Source: a virus. From it: a DNA stretch of 36,386 bases. Below are positions 15,830-23,266 of the stretch, one piece after another (position 1 is the first letter of the stretch; each line of letters begins with the position of its first letter). The notes beneath the pieces were generated by a model that was not told where the DNA came from, did no database searches, and saw only the letters and a list, made by a program, of their open reading frames with translations. The stretch lies in IMG/VR virus record IMGVR_UViG_3300045136_000069, positions 1-36,386 of that record. One strand, given 5' to 3'. The position numbers were made by a program, and so were the translations under genes.

Positions 15830-16915
15830 ATGGACGACATTCTTTCAGGGTTTTGGAGTCGGCTTTCGTCGCCCTTTACCGGCGGCATCGGCAATGCTTT
15901 GTTTGAGCCGTATCGTATGACGCCGACCGGGCCTAACTACATGCCGACCGGCGGCACAACCGAGGAAGGCGGTGCGCCGCGCTGGACGCCTATGACCGAC
16001 GAACAGCGGGCGCAGATGTTCCCGCAGCCGGTTACGCCGACCGGGCAGATGGGCGTGCAAGCCTCCCCGGAAATGGGTCGCTCACCAGTTAACGCTTTGG
16101 CTCCGGCGCCTTCCGAACCGCTCGCGCCGGTTAACATGCGTGTGTCCGAACCGCTTGCGCCGGTTAACATGCGTGTGTCCGAACCGGCTCCATTCACCAC
16201 GCCCAAGGCTCCTACGTCAATGGACCTCATGTCGGCCAGCCTGCGTCGTCCGGTTAACGCATTGGTGCCGCCTACGGCCCCGGCACCGGCCCCGTTCATC
16301 ACGCCCCAGGCTCCTACGTCACTAGACCGAATGTCGGCCAGCCTGCGTCGTCCGGTTAACGCATTGGTGCCGCCTACGGCCCCGGCGCCGCCTCTTTCCC
16401 AGGCTCCTGGACGCGCCGCAGCCGACGTGCCCGGCTCCATGCCTAGCCGGACGAGTTTTAACGCACCAGTGACCGCCGCTGTGGCTTCCTACCAAGCCCC
16501 GGTCCAGGCTAAGGCCGGTCCGGTCACGGAAATCCCTAAAGAGCGCATCGCGTATCTTAACGAACGGCGGAAAGGGACAAATGTTAACATTGCTGGCCTT
16601 AATCCGGTATTTGCCGACCGGCTGGTTAACGCCATCCGGGATGCCGAGGCCGCCACTGGCGAGCGCGCGGTGTTTACGTCAGCCCATCGTACCCGCGAGG
16701 AACAGGCGGCTGCCTATAATCGCTTTCTGCAAGGCAAGACAGCCTTGGCTGCCCCGCCCGGACGCTCACGTCATGAACGCGGCGATGCGGTTGATCTTCG
16801 CCCCGGCAAGGTACTGGACTGGCTTCACCAAAATGCGCACAAGTACGGCCTTGAATTTCTGTCGGGGAACGCATTCGCCCGCGACCCGATTCATCTTCAA
16901 CTGAGGTATGAGTGA
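15830..16915 (+). CDS. Virion-associated M15-type peptidoglycan peptidase with Pro-rich repeat linker
   Basis: The C-terminal 100 residues are an M15/VanY-type zinc peptidase: TSAHRTREEQAAAYNRF, then the metal motif SRHERGDAVD (His315, Asp322) and the last ligand in DPIHLQL (His355). Such enzymes cut D-Ala-D-Ala or L-Ala-D-Glu bonds in the cell wall. Residues 1-230 are low complexity, rich in Pro, Ala, Val and Thr, with two kinds of tandem repeat. Its place between the gp7-like and gp20-like ejection genes suggests it is packed in the particle to open the wall at infection rather than to lyse at release. The ATG at 15830 follows the previous stop by 2 bases; an in-frame TTG at 15824 is less likely. 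The end overlaps the next start. Confidence 0.82.
   Translation: MDDILSGFWSRLSSPFTGGIGNALFEPYRMTPTGPNYMPTGGTTEEGGAPRWTPMTDEQRAQMFPQPVTPTGQMGVQASPEMGRSPVNALAPAPSEPLAPVNMRVSEPLAPVNMRVSEPAPFTTPKAPTSMDLMSASLRRPVNALVPPTAPAPAPFITPQAPTSLDRMSASLRRPVNALVPPTAPAPPLSQAPGRAAADVPGSMPSRTSFNAPVTAAVASYQAPVQAKAGPVTEIPKERIAYLNERRKGTNVNIAGLNPVFADRLVNAIRDAEAATGERAVFTSAHRTREEQAAAYNRFLQGKTALAAPPGRSRHERGDAVDLRPGKVLDWLHQNAHKYGLEFLSGNAFARDPIHLQLRYE
16112..16177 (+). repeat. 33-bp tandem repeat (two copies plus a partial third) in the peptidase linker
   Basis: Copies start at 16112 and 16145, with a truncated one at 16178. Each encodes SEPLAPVNMRV. The copies are almost identical in DNA, which suggests recent slippage or duplication. 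Confidence 0.88.
16187..16390 (+). repeat. 102-bp tandem duplication in the peptidase linker
   Basis: Two units of 34 residues start at 16187 and 16289 with APF(T/I)TP(K/Q)APTS(M/L)D and continue SASLRRPVNALVPPTAPAP. The second half of each unit is nearly identical at the DNA level. It lengthens the flexible linker before the catalytic domain. Confidence 0.9.
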
Positions 16916-18371
16916 CATGGCCGAAAATGTCGGCGCCGTCCAATACGCGGTCGAACAGGCGCTAAATGCCGCGAACGAAAACTGGTTCAACACACGCTCG
17001 CGTTTGGCGTTAATGAACCAGTACGGTCCCGCATATGCGAATCCGCAGTATGCGTTGCAGACGCAGCAAGCCGAACATCAGCGGCAGATGACGCCACTTC
17101 AAGTCTCGGGCGAACAGCAACGGCAGAATTTCCTCGCGCAGTATTATCCGCTGCAAATTCAAGCTCAGCAGACACAGAACGTGCTTGCTGGTGAGCAAGC
17201 GGCGCAAGCCGGTATGACAACGGAACAGATGCGTGGTGCGCAGCAACGTCAGCAGCTTATTTCTCTTATTGCCAACGTCGAGGAAGCAGTAAATCAGGGT
17301 CACGACCCGGCACAGGTGTTCGATAGCGCCGTACAGTCCGCGTCGCAGCTTACAGGTGTTCCACCGGAAAAGTTTGCACAGTACCGTGAGCAGTTCATAC
17401 GCGATCCGAAAGGGACCATTGCAGGCTGGCGCCGTTCGATCCCGGCGACGGAAATGGGCATACTTACGCCGACACAGCGCGTCCAGTTGGGTCAGCAGGC
17501 GTTGGGAACGCAAAAGCTGCAAGGGGAGATATCGGCTCAAGAGCAGGCGAAGCATCAAAAATTCCTTGAGATGTATGGCTTGAAATCGCCGCAAGAAGCG
17601 CATCAGCGCGTGGTCGGCGAAACAACTGTGCAACAGCGCGTCGGTGCTCTTACAGACGACGTTGAAAAGGCACTACAGCAAGCAAAAGCGTTGCGAGGAA
17701 ACGCTGTCATACGTTCCGCCGCTGCGCATGTGCCCGGTACGCCGGAATACGAGTTCGCGCAGACCATCGAACGTATCAAATCGAACACAGGCTTGCAGGA
17801 CTTGATGGGCATGAAGGCCAGCGGCTTCTCGTTCGGTCGTGTTGCCGTGGCGGAAATGCAAGCCGCCGCAGACGCCTTCACGAACATCAAGCCCGGCATG
17901 AAGCTGAGTGAGATTCGCAACCAGCTTGAACGTATGAAAGACATGTTCAAGCCGATAAAGTCCGGCATTGACGAAAGCGTTGAACGCGCCCGGAGCACGG
18001 CCAAGGTCGTTGACGATTATTTCAAAAAAGTGCAGCCCCCGGCAGCGGCACAGCCGGTCAACGTACAGGAAATGGCGTCGCCGTTCCGATTCAATCCCCC
18101 GGCTGCGCAACAGCAGACGCAGGTACCGAATCCTGTCCAACAGGAAGCGATTCGTCAGGCCGTCACGGGCCAGCCGACCGGCACAGGAACCGTTGTTATC
18201 CCGCCGCAGACGCCCGCGCAAATGTTGCCCGGAGGTAATACTGCGCCCGGCACGCCTCCCGCCGGTCCCATTCCAGGCGGACAGAACGTCCAAGTCCCTC
18301 GCTCGGGCGCGAATACCCGGACATTGAGTGACCGGGAATTGCTTGAACTGTATCTGCCGCGAGGTCGTTAA
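16908..18371 (+). CDS. Internal virion / DNA ejection protein, P22 gp20-like
   Basis: The 487-residue product is close to P22 gp20 (471) and has the same character: a Gln-rich helical N-terminal half (YALQTQQAEHQRQMTPLQ, QIQAQQTQNVLAGEQAAQ, QQRQQLISL), a Gln/Ala/Lys middle, and a Pro/Gln/Gly-rich low-complexity tail (about 395-470). It lies in the gp7-gp20-gp16 order. Two starts are possible: ATG 16908, with GAGG only 2 bases upstream, and ATG 16917, with the same GAGG 10 bases upstream. The difference is three residues. It overlaps the peptidase end. Confidence 0.8.
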   Translation: MSDMAENVGAVQYAVEQALNAANENWFNTRSRLALMNQYGPAYANPQYALQTQQAEHQRQMTPLQVSGEQQRQNFLAQYYPLQIQAQQTQNVLAGEQAAQAGMTTEQMRGAQQRQQLISLIANVEEAVNQGHDPAQVFDSAVQSASQLTGVPPEKFAQYREQFIRDPKGTIAGWRRSIPATEMGILTPTQRVQLGQQALGTQKLQGEISAQEQAKHQKFLEMYGLKSPQEAHQRVVGETTVQQRVGALTDDVEKALQQAKALRGNAVIRSAAAHVPGTPEYEFAQTIERIKSNTGLQDLMGMKASGFSFGRVAVAEMQAAADAFTNIKPGMKLSEIRNQLERMKDMFKPIKSGIDESVERARSTAKVVDDYFKKVQPPAAAQPVNVQEMASPFRFNPPAAQQQTQVPNPVQQEAIRQAVTGQPTGTGTVVIPPQTPAQMLPGGNTAPGTPPAGPIPGGQNVQVPRSGANTRTLSDRELLELYLPRGR

Positions 18372-18373
18372 CA

Positions 18374-20353
18374 ATGTCCGCTACATCACCGCCGACCGAA
18401 CCGCAGTTGTTCGCTGCGTTGCGAAATGCCCACGCTGCCGGTGACACGGACGGCGCACGTCGCATTGCACAGATGATTCAATCCAGTCGCGATCAGGCGG
18501 CGTCGCGGGCAGGCGCACCGGCCCCGGCTGGTATGGCATTTACCGCTGCAACCAATTTTGCCGAATCCGCGTCGTTCGGTGCGTCGCGGTATCTTGCCGC
18601 ACTCGTTCGCAGCATCGCGCATAACAAATCGTATAGCGAAGCCCTAGGCGAGATACAGCATGAGAATGAGGCTAATTACGCCGCCAATCCGGCATCGTCG
18701 TGGATTGGCTGGGGCGCAGGGCTTGCGGCTGGTGCCGGTGCGATCAATCTCGCCGGAAAAGGCGTGAAGGCGCTCGGCGCCGCTGATCGTTTCAATCCGT
18801 TCGTCTTTGAAAAAGGGGCTAAAGCGATGAACGCCGCAAAAATGGCGGCGTTCGGCGGTACTCTTGCAGGGACGGAAGCGGCGATAGAAGGACGCGATGT
18901 GCCGGAAGCCGCCGTGATCGGCGGTGTCGGTTCGGCGGTGCTTGGCGGCATTGCCGGAAAAATCGGCGAACGTGTCGGTGAGAAAATCGCGCCCTATGTT
19001 GAAAAAGCCAAGACGTTCATGGGTATGCCCGGCTATGAGGCGACCGCCGACGCGATCAGTCAGCGTTTCTCAGCCCCGGCCTGGAAACGTATAGGCGATA
19101 TTCTCGGCTATGATGTTAACACGCTGAAAGCCGCCGCTTTGCGGTTCAAGCAGCAGTCCGGTAGTGACCCCACGTTGGCCGATCTTGTTGCCCTCCATAA
19201 GCAAGGCACATTGCAGGAAATGGCGTCCCAGGCGCCGACGATTGGCAATGCGATGCGTGACCGGCAAATCCTTGAGTCGCTACGTGCGCCCCAGACGCTT
19301 AGAGGTACGATTGAACGGGTGAATGGCGGTCCGCTGCCTACTGAGGAAGGCTTGGCCGTCGCGCGTAAAACCGAGGCCGACGCGCTCATGGAGCCGATTC
19401 GCAACAATCTTGTCCGCGTCTCGAAGGATGATTTGGACATGATGACCGATAATATCCTGCTAGGCAGCGTCCGTAAGGGCCGCGATTTGCTGAATCGGCT
19501 AAATCAGGCTATGGCAAGCGCCGCCGAAACCGGCTCCGCAGAACTGACTCTCGGCGACATTGATACGCTGCGCAAAGCTGCAAACAATATCTGGAAAGCG
19601 GAGCGCACTAAAAATCCCAGCATCGCCGTCAAGTTTGGTGAGCTTGCTGAAACAATCGGACAGATTGGCCGCAACGCCGATTCGGCGTATGGGGCAATGC
19701 TGGACCAGTACGCGGCGCGCTCGCGTCACTTGGAAGGCTTCAAATACGGCAAGACGTTGCAGCTTCGCGAGAAGATTGACGACGTTCGCAAAGCTGACGT
19801 GCTCCGAAGCGCCGAAGGTTCCCAAGGCTACCGTGAAGGCTTGCTCGCCGGTTTGTATGAACAAGCCGGTTCCGGCGAAGCGGGCGCACTCGGCGTTGCG
19901 AAAAAGTTGACGACGGATTTGAATCTACAGCGTGCGTTGAACGAGGTTATGCCGGGTCGCTGGCAAGAGTTGGCGGTTCACGGACAACACATTTTGTCCA
20001 GTGCCGAACGGACGGCGGCAACCACGCCCAGGCGTTTTGGTGAGGCTGAAGGCGTCGGGCGCGGTGAGGCCGGTCACTTGGTCGGTGCTGTCGGTTCCGG
20101 CTTCCTTCATTCAATCGGCTCAATGATCTATCACGTCACTCGCGCTATTGCTCACCTTGAATTGCCGATGTCCGAAGGCGTACAGAAACGGGTTGCGCAG
20201 CTTCTAACGGACCCAAAGACGACGGACAAAGGCATCGCCATCCTTGAAAGGGCTGGCGCCACCCGCGCCCAAGTCCAGAACATCCTACGGCTTGTCGGAA
20301 CTGGCCATGCCGGTCCTACGCTTGGCGTAGCTACCGCCGAATCACGGGAGTAA
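18374..20353 (+). CDS. Internal virion / DNA ejection protein, P22 gp16-like
   Basis: At 659 residues this is the last and largest of the three ejection proteins (P22 gp16 is 609). The N-terminal third has long small-residue hydrophobic stretches able to enter membranes (SSWIGWGAGLAAGAGAINLA; AVIGGVGSAVLGGIAGKIG), which fits a conduit-forming role. The rest is amphipathic helix rich in Ala, Arg, Glu and Lys. GAGGT lies 8 bases upstream of the ATG, 2 bases after the gp20-like stop. No lytic transglycosylase motif is seen; the M15 peptidase upstream may supply the wall-cutting activity instead. Confidence 0.82.
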   Translation: MSATSPPTEPQLFAALRNAHAAGDTDGARRIAQMIQSSRDQAASRAGAPAPAGMAFTAATNFAESASFGASRYLAALVRSIAHNKSYSEALGEIQHENEANYAANPASSWIGWGAGLAAGAGAINLAGKGVKALGAADRFNPFVFEKGAKAMNAAKMAAFGGTLAGTEAAIEGRDVPEAAVIGGVGSAVLGGIAGKIGERVGEKIAPYVEKAKTFMGMPGYEATADAISQRFSAPAWKRIGDILGYDVNTLKAAALRFKQQSGSDPTLADLVALHKQGTLQEMASQAPTIGNAMRDRQILESLRAPQTLRGTIERVNGGPLPTEEGLAVARKTEADALMEPIRNNLVRVSKDDLDMMTDNILLGSVRKGRDLLNRLNQAMASAAETGSAELTLGDIDTLRKAANNIWKAERTKNPSIAVKFGELAETIGQIGRNADSAYGAMLDQYAARSRHLEGFKYGKTLQLREKIDDVRKADVLRSAEGSQGYREGLLAGLYEQAGSGEAGALGVAKKLTTDLNLQRALNEVMPGRWQELAVHGQHILSSAERTAATTPRRFGEAEGVGRGEAGHLVGAVGSGFLHSIGSMIYHVTRAIAHLELPMSEGVQKRVAQLLTDPKTTDKGIAILERAGATRAQVQNILRLVGTGHAGPTLGVATAESRE

Positions 20354-20358
20354 GTATC

Positions 20359-20523
20359 GTGTCAGTACAAAACACAATCAGCTACGTCGCAGCGCCAGTT
20401 ATCGTCGCGACCGAGTTCGTCGTTACGTTGCCCGTAGTGCTGCAAAGCGTTATGTACATCGTCGCCATCATCTGGTACGGCGTGCAGATATACGGTTGGT
20501 ATCTAAAACGGAAAGGAAAATGA
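20359..20523 (+). CDS. 54-residue membrane protein (holin-like candidate)
   Basis: This short gene starts at GTG 20359 with GGGAG 8 bases upstream and ends one base before the protease ATG. The product has a polar N-terminus (SVQNTISY), a continuous hydrophobic stretch from about residue 9 to 46 that could form one long or two short membrane segments (VAAPVIVATEFVV, then VLQSVMYIVAIIWYGVQIYGW), and a basic end LKRKGK that should stay cytoplasmic. Size and shape fit small holins or pinholins, but no family is recognised. Its tight coupling to an exported protease suggests a joint envelope function. Confidence 0.7.
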   Translation: MSVQNTISYVAAPVIVATEFVVTLPVVLQSVMYIVAIIWYGVQIYGWYLKRKGK

Positions 20524-20524
20524 C

Positions 20525-21190
20525 ATGCGTGCGTTTCTTCTCGGCATAATCGCGTCTCTCGCCCTCGCCCTCGGCGCCGCCGTCCTTTTTCCCGGCCTTG
20601 CGCGTTCCTCGCCTGTCTATGTAATGTCGTGTTCTGGCACGTATCTTGGCAAAGGTTACGTGCTTACCGCCGGTCATTGCGTCCAGGGTGAGACGGAAAC
20701 CATTCTGCGCCAGGACGCACCCACTGACGCCGACGATAAGAGTGGGTGGACGGCGAAGGTCGTTCTGACCGATCACCTACACGATATTGCCATTGTAAAA
20801 TTCGACAAGGTGAGGGTGAAGAACATGAAGCCGAACGGCACGGTGGAATGGAACGACGAACCGATCACAGAAACGCTGCCGTTCGCCGTCACCAAAGTCG
20901 GCTGCACCTTTCCGAAGATGCGTCAGCATTACGTGATGAAAGGCTGGCCTGCCGGTATGTACGCCGAGACGATTGGTTACATCGCGGGCGACCGTAAAAA
21001 ACGCGCCTACTGGCCTGAATCCTATCTTATTGCTGTCGCGGGCTTTTTTGGTAGCTCCGGGTCCGGCGTGTATAATCAAATCACGGATACGGTTGACGGC
21101 GTGATGGTGGGCATGATTCCCGGCTCCGGCCTGATGATTATGGTCCCCACGGCAGTCGTGTGTAACATCATTCCGCGTGAGATTCCATGA
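20525..21190 (+). CDS. Exported trypsin-like (S1 family) serine protease
   Basis: The 221-residue product begins with a signal peptide or N-terminal anchor (MRAFLLGIIASLALALGAAVLFPGLA) and then shows a chymotrypsin-fold catalytic triad: His51 in VLTAGHC, Asp87 in HDIAIVKFD, and Ser178 in FGSSGSGV. Cys36/Cys52 flank the His strand as in the usual disulphide, and Cys127/Cys213 could form a second. The protein should therefore act outside the cytoplasm. AAAGGAAAA precedes the ATG. It is the last gene of the late arm. Possible roles are cleavage of a virion adhesin, of an envelope protein during lysis, or of outer defences; the sequence does not decide. Phage trypsin-like proteases with leaders are uncommon. 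Confidence 0.88.
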   Translation: MRAFLLGIIASLALALGAAVLFPGLARSSPVYVMSCSGTYLGKGYVLTAGHCVQGETETILRQDAPTDADDKSGWTAKVVLTDHLHDIAIVKFDKVRVKNMKPNGTVEWNDEPITETLPFAVTKVGCTFPKMRQHYVMKGWPAGMYAETIGYIAGDRKKRAYWPESYLIAVAGFFGSSGSGVYNQITDTVDGVMVGMIPGSGLMIMVPTAVVCNIIPREIP

Positions 21191-21202
21191 CCGGGTCCCA
21201 CG

Positions 21203-22324
21203 TCACGATTTCGCGCGACGGTCGTTCCATCGCACCCATTCCTCAGCCGGAGCAAACTTGCGTTTGCCTTCCAAGAACACGGCCCATTGTGCCGTCAGTC
21301 CATACTTGGGATGAACGAATACGAGCATCTGCGTAGGCCGCGAGAAGGGCACCCGCAGTTGCAGGCGCGCGTAGGTATCGTACCCGCAAACGCAACCATT
21401 GACGATGACCGGCAGCATCGCGCCAGCCGGTTGATGCGCGTGCCAATGTCCGATCAGCAACGTGTCAAAGTCGCGCCCAATTTCCTTTTCCGCGCGTCCT
21501 ATTTTGAGATTGCCACGAGCAATTGGCCCTAGTGCTCCAATCATCCCATCGCCGCCCTTCACGCCCAACGTGTCGCCGTGAGTTTGCATGAAGCGGTGTC
21601 CGTACACGGAAAAGAATGCGTCCGGTTCGTCAGGAATGAGAAAGGTGAAACGCGCGTCGTTTTTGAAATACTCCCGCAAATTCATGTAGATGCCCCACTC
21701 ATAGTTTTCGTGGGTCCGGTTGATGAAGCGCGGCTTGATGCTGTTGCGCCCGTGATTGCCGACGACACAGGGAACGAATACACGCTTGAAATGATCGGCC
21801 AGCACCGTCAATGCGCGAGCAATTTCGGACTGCGCTTCCATGACACTGACCATAACCGGCCCTTCGTTTGTCTCGCGCAATTCCTCATGAATGTTGCCGC
21901 TGATAATATCGCCCATGAGCGGCACGATGATGCCGGGATAGTGCGGGTGCGTCATGTGATTGTAGCACAAGTCAATGACGTTGGCCGTCCAGCGGCGCAG
22001 ACGAATCTTGGCAATAGCGCGGTTGAATGTATTCATTCCGCCAGTCTGTTCGGCGGCGATTTGCTGGCCCCAATGTATGTCGCCCAATGGAGCAATCGGG
22101 ATACCGGACGATTTAGGTGCCGTCAGACGCACCGTCCAGTCCGGCACATTCATCGGCGCTTCCTTGATTTGGTAGATAACTTTTCGTGTTTCTTCGACGG
22201 TATCGTTATGGCGCTTGACCTCGCGTAGCTCACGTTCGAGCAGCGCTATGCGTGCATTCTTGGCACGAAGAATATCTTCGGCATCTTTCAGACGTTCGAG
22301 GTCCGTTTTCGCTTTCGCGCCCAT
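21203..22324 (-). CDS. Calcineurin-like metallophosphoesterase with N-terminal coiled coil
   Basis: The 373-residue enzyme carries all five metal motifs of the family in order: GDIHWG (Asp82, His84), GDI (Asp139), GNHGR (Asn190, His191), THGD (His249) and GHWHA (His293, His295). Residues 5-50 are a charged coiled coil. The family hydrolyses phosphoester bonds in nucleotides, nucleic acids or proteins; the substrate here is unknown. AGGAGA lies a few bases upstream of the ATG. It is the last gene of the - arm and converges with the protease gene. Its start overlaps the end of the basic repeat gene by 37 bases. It could be a DNA-end processing enzyme related to the replication set or a cyclic nucleotide phosphodiesterase. 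Confidence 0.88.
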   Translation of the reverse strand: MGAKAKTDLERLKDAEDILRAKNARIALLERELREVKRHNDTVEETRKVIYQIKEAPMNVPDWTVRLTAPKSSGIPIAPLGDIHWGQQIAAEQTGGMNTFNRAIAKIRLRRWTANVIDLCYNHMTHPHYPGIIVPLMGDIISGNIHEELRETNEGPVMVSVMEAQSEIARALTVLADHFKRVFVPCVVGNHGRNSIKPRFINRTHENYEWGIYMNLREYFKNDARFTFLIPDEPDAFFSVYGHRFMQTHGDTLGVKGGDGMIGALGPIARGNLKIGRAEKEIGRDFDTLLIGHWHAHQPAGAMLPVIVNGCVCGYDTYARLQLRVPFSRPTQMLVFVHPKYGLTAQWAVFLEGKRKFAPAEEWVRWNDRRAKS

Positions 22325-22635
22325 GCGTATCTCCTATGTCGTAAGCGCCCTTTCGAGCTTTGGTCATAGCGTCGATGGCGTTCCAGCCCTTTCGGGCTAT
22401 GACCATAGCATCGAGAGCGTTCCCGCCCTTTCGCGCTTTTGTCATAACGTCGATAGCGTTCCAGCCCTTTCGGGCTATGGTCATAGCGTCGTTCCGTCGC
22501 ACGACCTTTTGGCGTCCGACGATAGCGACGCTGACATTCCCGGTGTTTAGCGGACCGATTGTAGCGTGTATATTGTTCCCTGCCCGCGTCCGTCTGACGA
22601 TAGCGGCGCTGCCATTCTCTCTTGCGCGGCGTCAT
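22288..22635 (-). CDS. Very basic protein made of seven 13-residue tandem repeats
   Basis: The 115-residue product is almost entirely repeat. After a leader (MTPRKREWQR) come seven units of 13 residues with consensus RYxxSxKGRxRxR (for example RYRRTPKGRATER, RYDHSPKGLERYR, RYDKSAKGRERSR), then a tail RYAWARKRKRTSNV. Arg and Lys make up more than a third of it, so nucleic acid or another polyanion is the likely partner; this is inference. The ATG at 22635 overlaps the previous stop as ATGA; an in-frame ATG at 22647 is possible. Its place between a holin-like gene and the phosphoesterase gives no direct clue to its job. Confidence 0.72.
   Translation of the reverse strand: MTPRKREWQRRYRQTDAGREQYTRYNRSAKHRECQRRYRRTPKGRATERRYDHSPKGLERYRRYDKSAKGRERSRCYGHSPKGLERHRRYDQSSKGRLRHRRYAWARKRKRTSNV
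22333..22605 (-). repeat. 39-bp coding tandem repeat, seven units
   Basis: The period is 39 bp, measured between the near-identical GCGTTCCAGCCCTTTCGGGC blocks at 22378 and 22456, two units apart. Inner units are very similar at the DNA level and outer ones more diverged. The + strand sight of CCCTTTCG every 39 bp is this protein repeat and not a spacer array. Confidence 0.9.
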
Positions 22636-23018
22636 CGCATCCGCCATCGCTGAATTGCGCGCAAGCCGAAAAAATACGTTATGACCAGCCCCGCCCAAAT
22701 CCCGACATCGCCGCGCACCGCGTCAGTCGTGCCCATATGCAGCGCCGCGTCCCATATCAACACCTTGGAGTAATAAAACAACGTGACATAGCCGAATACA
22801 TTCTCAACAGCATACCACGTGCCCGTCTGTGCAATGCGCTGTTCGACGCGCAACTGTTCAAGTTTGACATCGGCTTCCATTGCTTGAGCGGCGAGTCGCG
22901 CCTGCAATGTGTCTTTGTTGGTTTCAGTGGCGAGTTTCGCCTGATACGCCTTGAGCGCGGCAGTGATAAACGGCCCGCCGAGCAACGACCCAAGCCATGT
23001 AAGCAGCGTCGCAAACAT
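22632..23018 (-). CDS. Membrane protein of the lysis block (holin candidate)
   Basis: The 128-residue product has a hydrophobic N-terminus (ATLLTWLGSLLGGPFITAAL), a charged helix rich in Lys, Glu and Ala (about 25-62), and two C-terminal membrane segments (VENVFGYVTLFYYSKVLIW and VGIWAGLVITYFFGLRAI) followed by a basic end QRWRMR. This matches a common phage protein next to endolysins that is often called a holin, without experimental proof here. Its ATG overlaps the preceding stop as TAATG and its own stop overlaps the next ATG, so it is embedded in a coupled lysis segment. Confidence 0.7.
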   Translation of the reverse strand: MFATLLTWLGSLLGGPFITAALKAYQAKLATETNKDTLQARLAAQAMEADVKLEQLRVEQRIAQTGTWYAVENVFGYVTLFYYSKVLIWDAALHMGTTDAVRGDVGIWAGLVITYFFGLRAIQRWRMR

Positions 23019-23257
23019 TATTTTCCCCGTTCATCATTACGCGGCAGTGTCCGCCGTCGCGCCAATTCAGTTAGGAGTCCCATACCTATCATGTAATAGG
23101 GCAGATAATAGTCTGGCAGTAGTTGACTTACGCCCGACGAAACAGATGGGTCGCTTAGCAAAGCTACCGCTTCGACGAGAACGCCTGCAACCACCGACAG
23201 CCGTGCGACGAAAATAGTCATGCTATAGCGAAAAAGTTTTTTGAGGCGATTCCACAC
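23018..23257 (-). CDS. Small membrane protein of the lysis block
   Basis: The 79-residue product starts at GTG 23257, with AAGG about 8 bases upstream. A basic N-terminus (WNRLKKLFRYS) precedes a first membrane segment (TIFVARLSVVAGVLVEAVALL) and, after a polar loop, a second short one (LPYYMIGMGLLTEL) ending in ARRRTLPRNDERGK. Small proteins with the LLTELARRR end are frequent beside phage endolysins. A holin or antiholin role with the next gene is plausible. It lies 9 bases after the endolysin stop. Confidence 0.68.
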   Translation of the reverse strand: MWNRLKKLFRYSMTIFVARLSVVAGVLVEAVALLSDPSVSSGVSQLLPDYYLPYYMIGMGLLTELARRRTLPRNDERGK

Positions 23258-23266
23258 GGCGCACCT

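Noticed and set aside
16080-16640. Many GTTAAC hexamers in the peptidase gene as a recognition-site cluster
   Set aside because: Most copies come from the repeated Pro-Val-Asn codons of the duplicated linker.
21578-22228. 216-codon + strand frame opposite the phosphoesterase
   Set aside because: All five metal motifs on the - strand prove that strand; the + frame is Arg/His-rich shadow sequence.
22333-22605. Regularly spaced repeats resembling a CRISPR array
   Set aside because: The 39-bp period has no unique spacers; every base belongs to a 13-residue protein repeat in a coupled gene.
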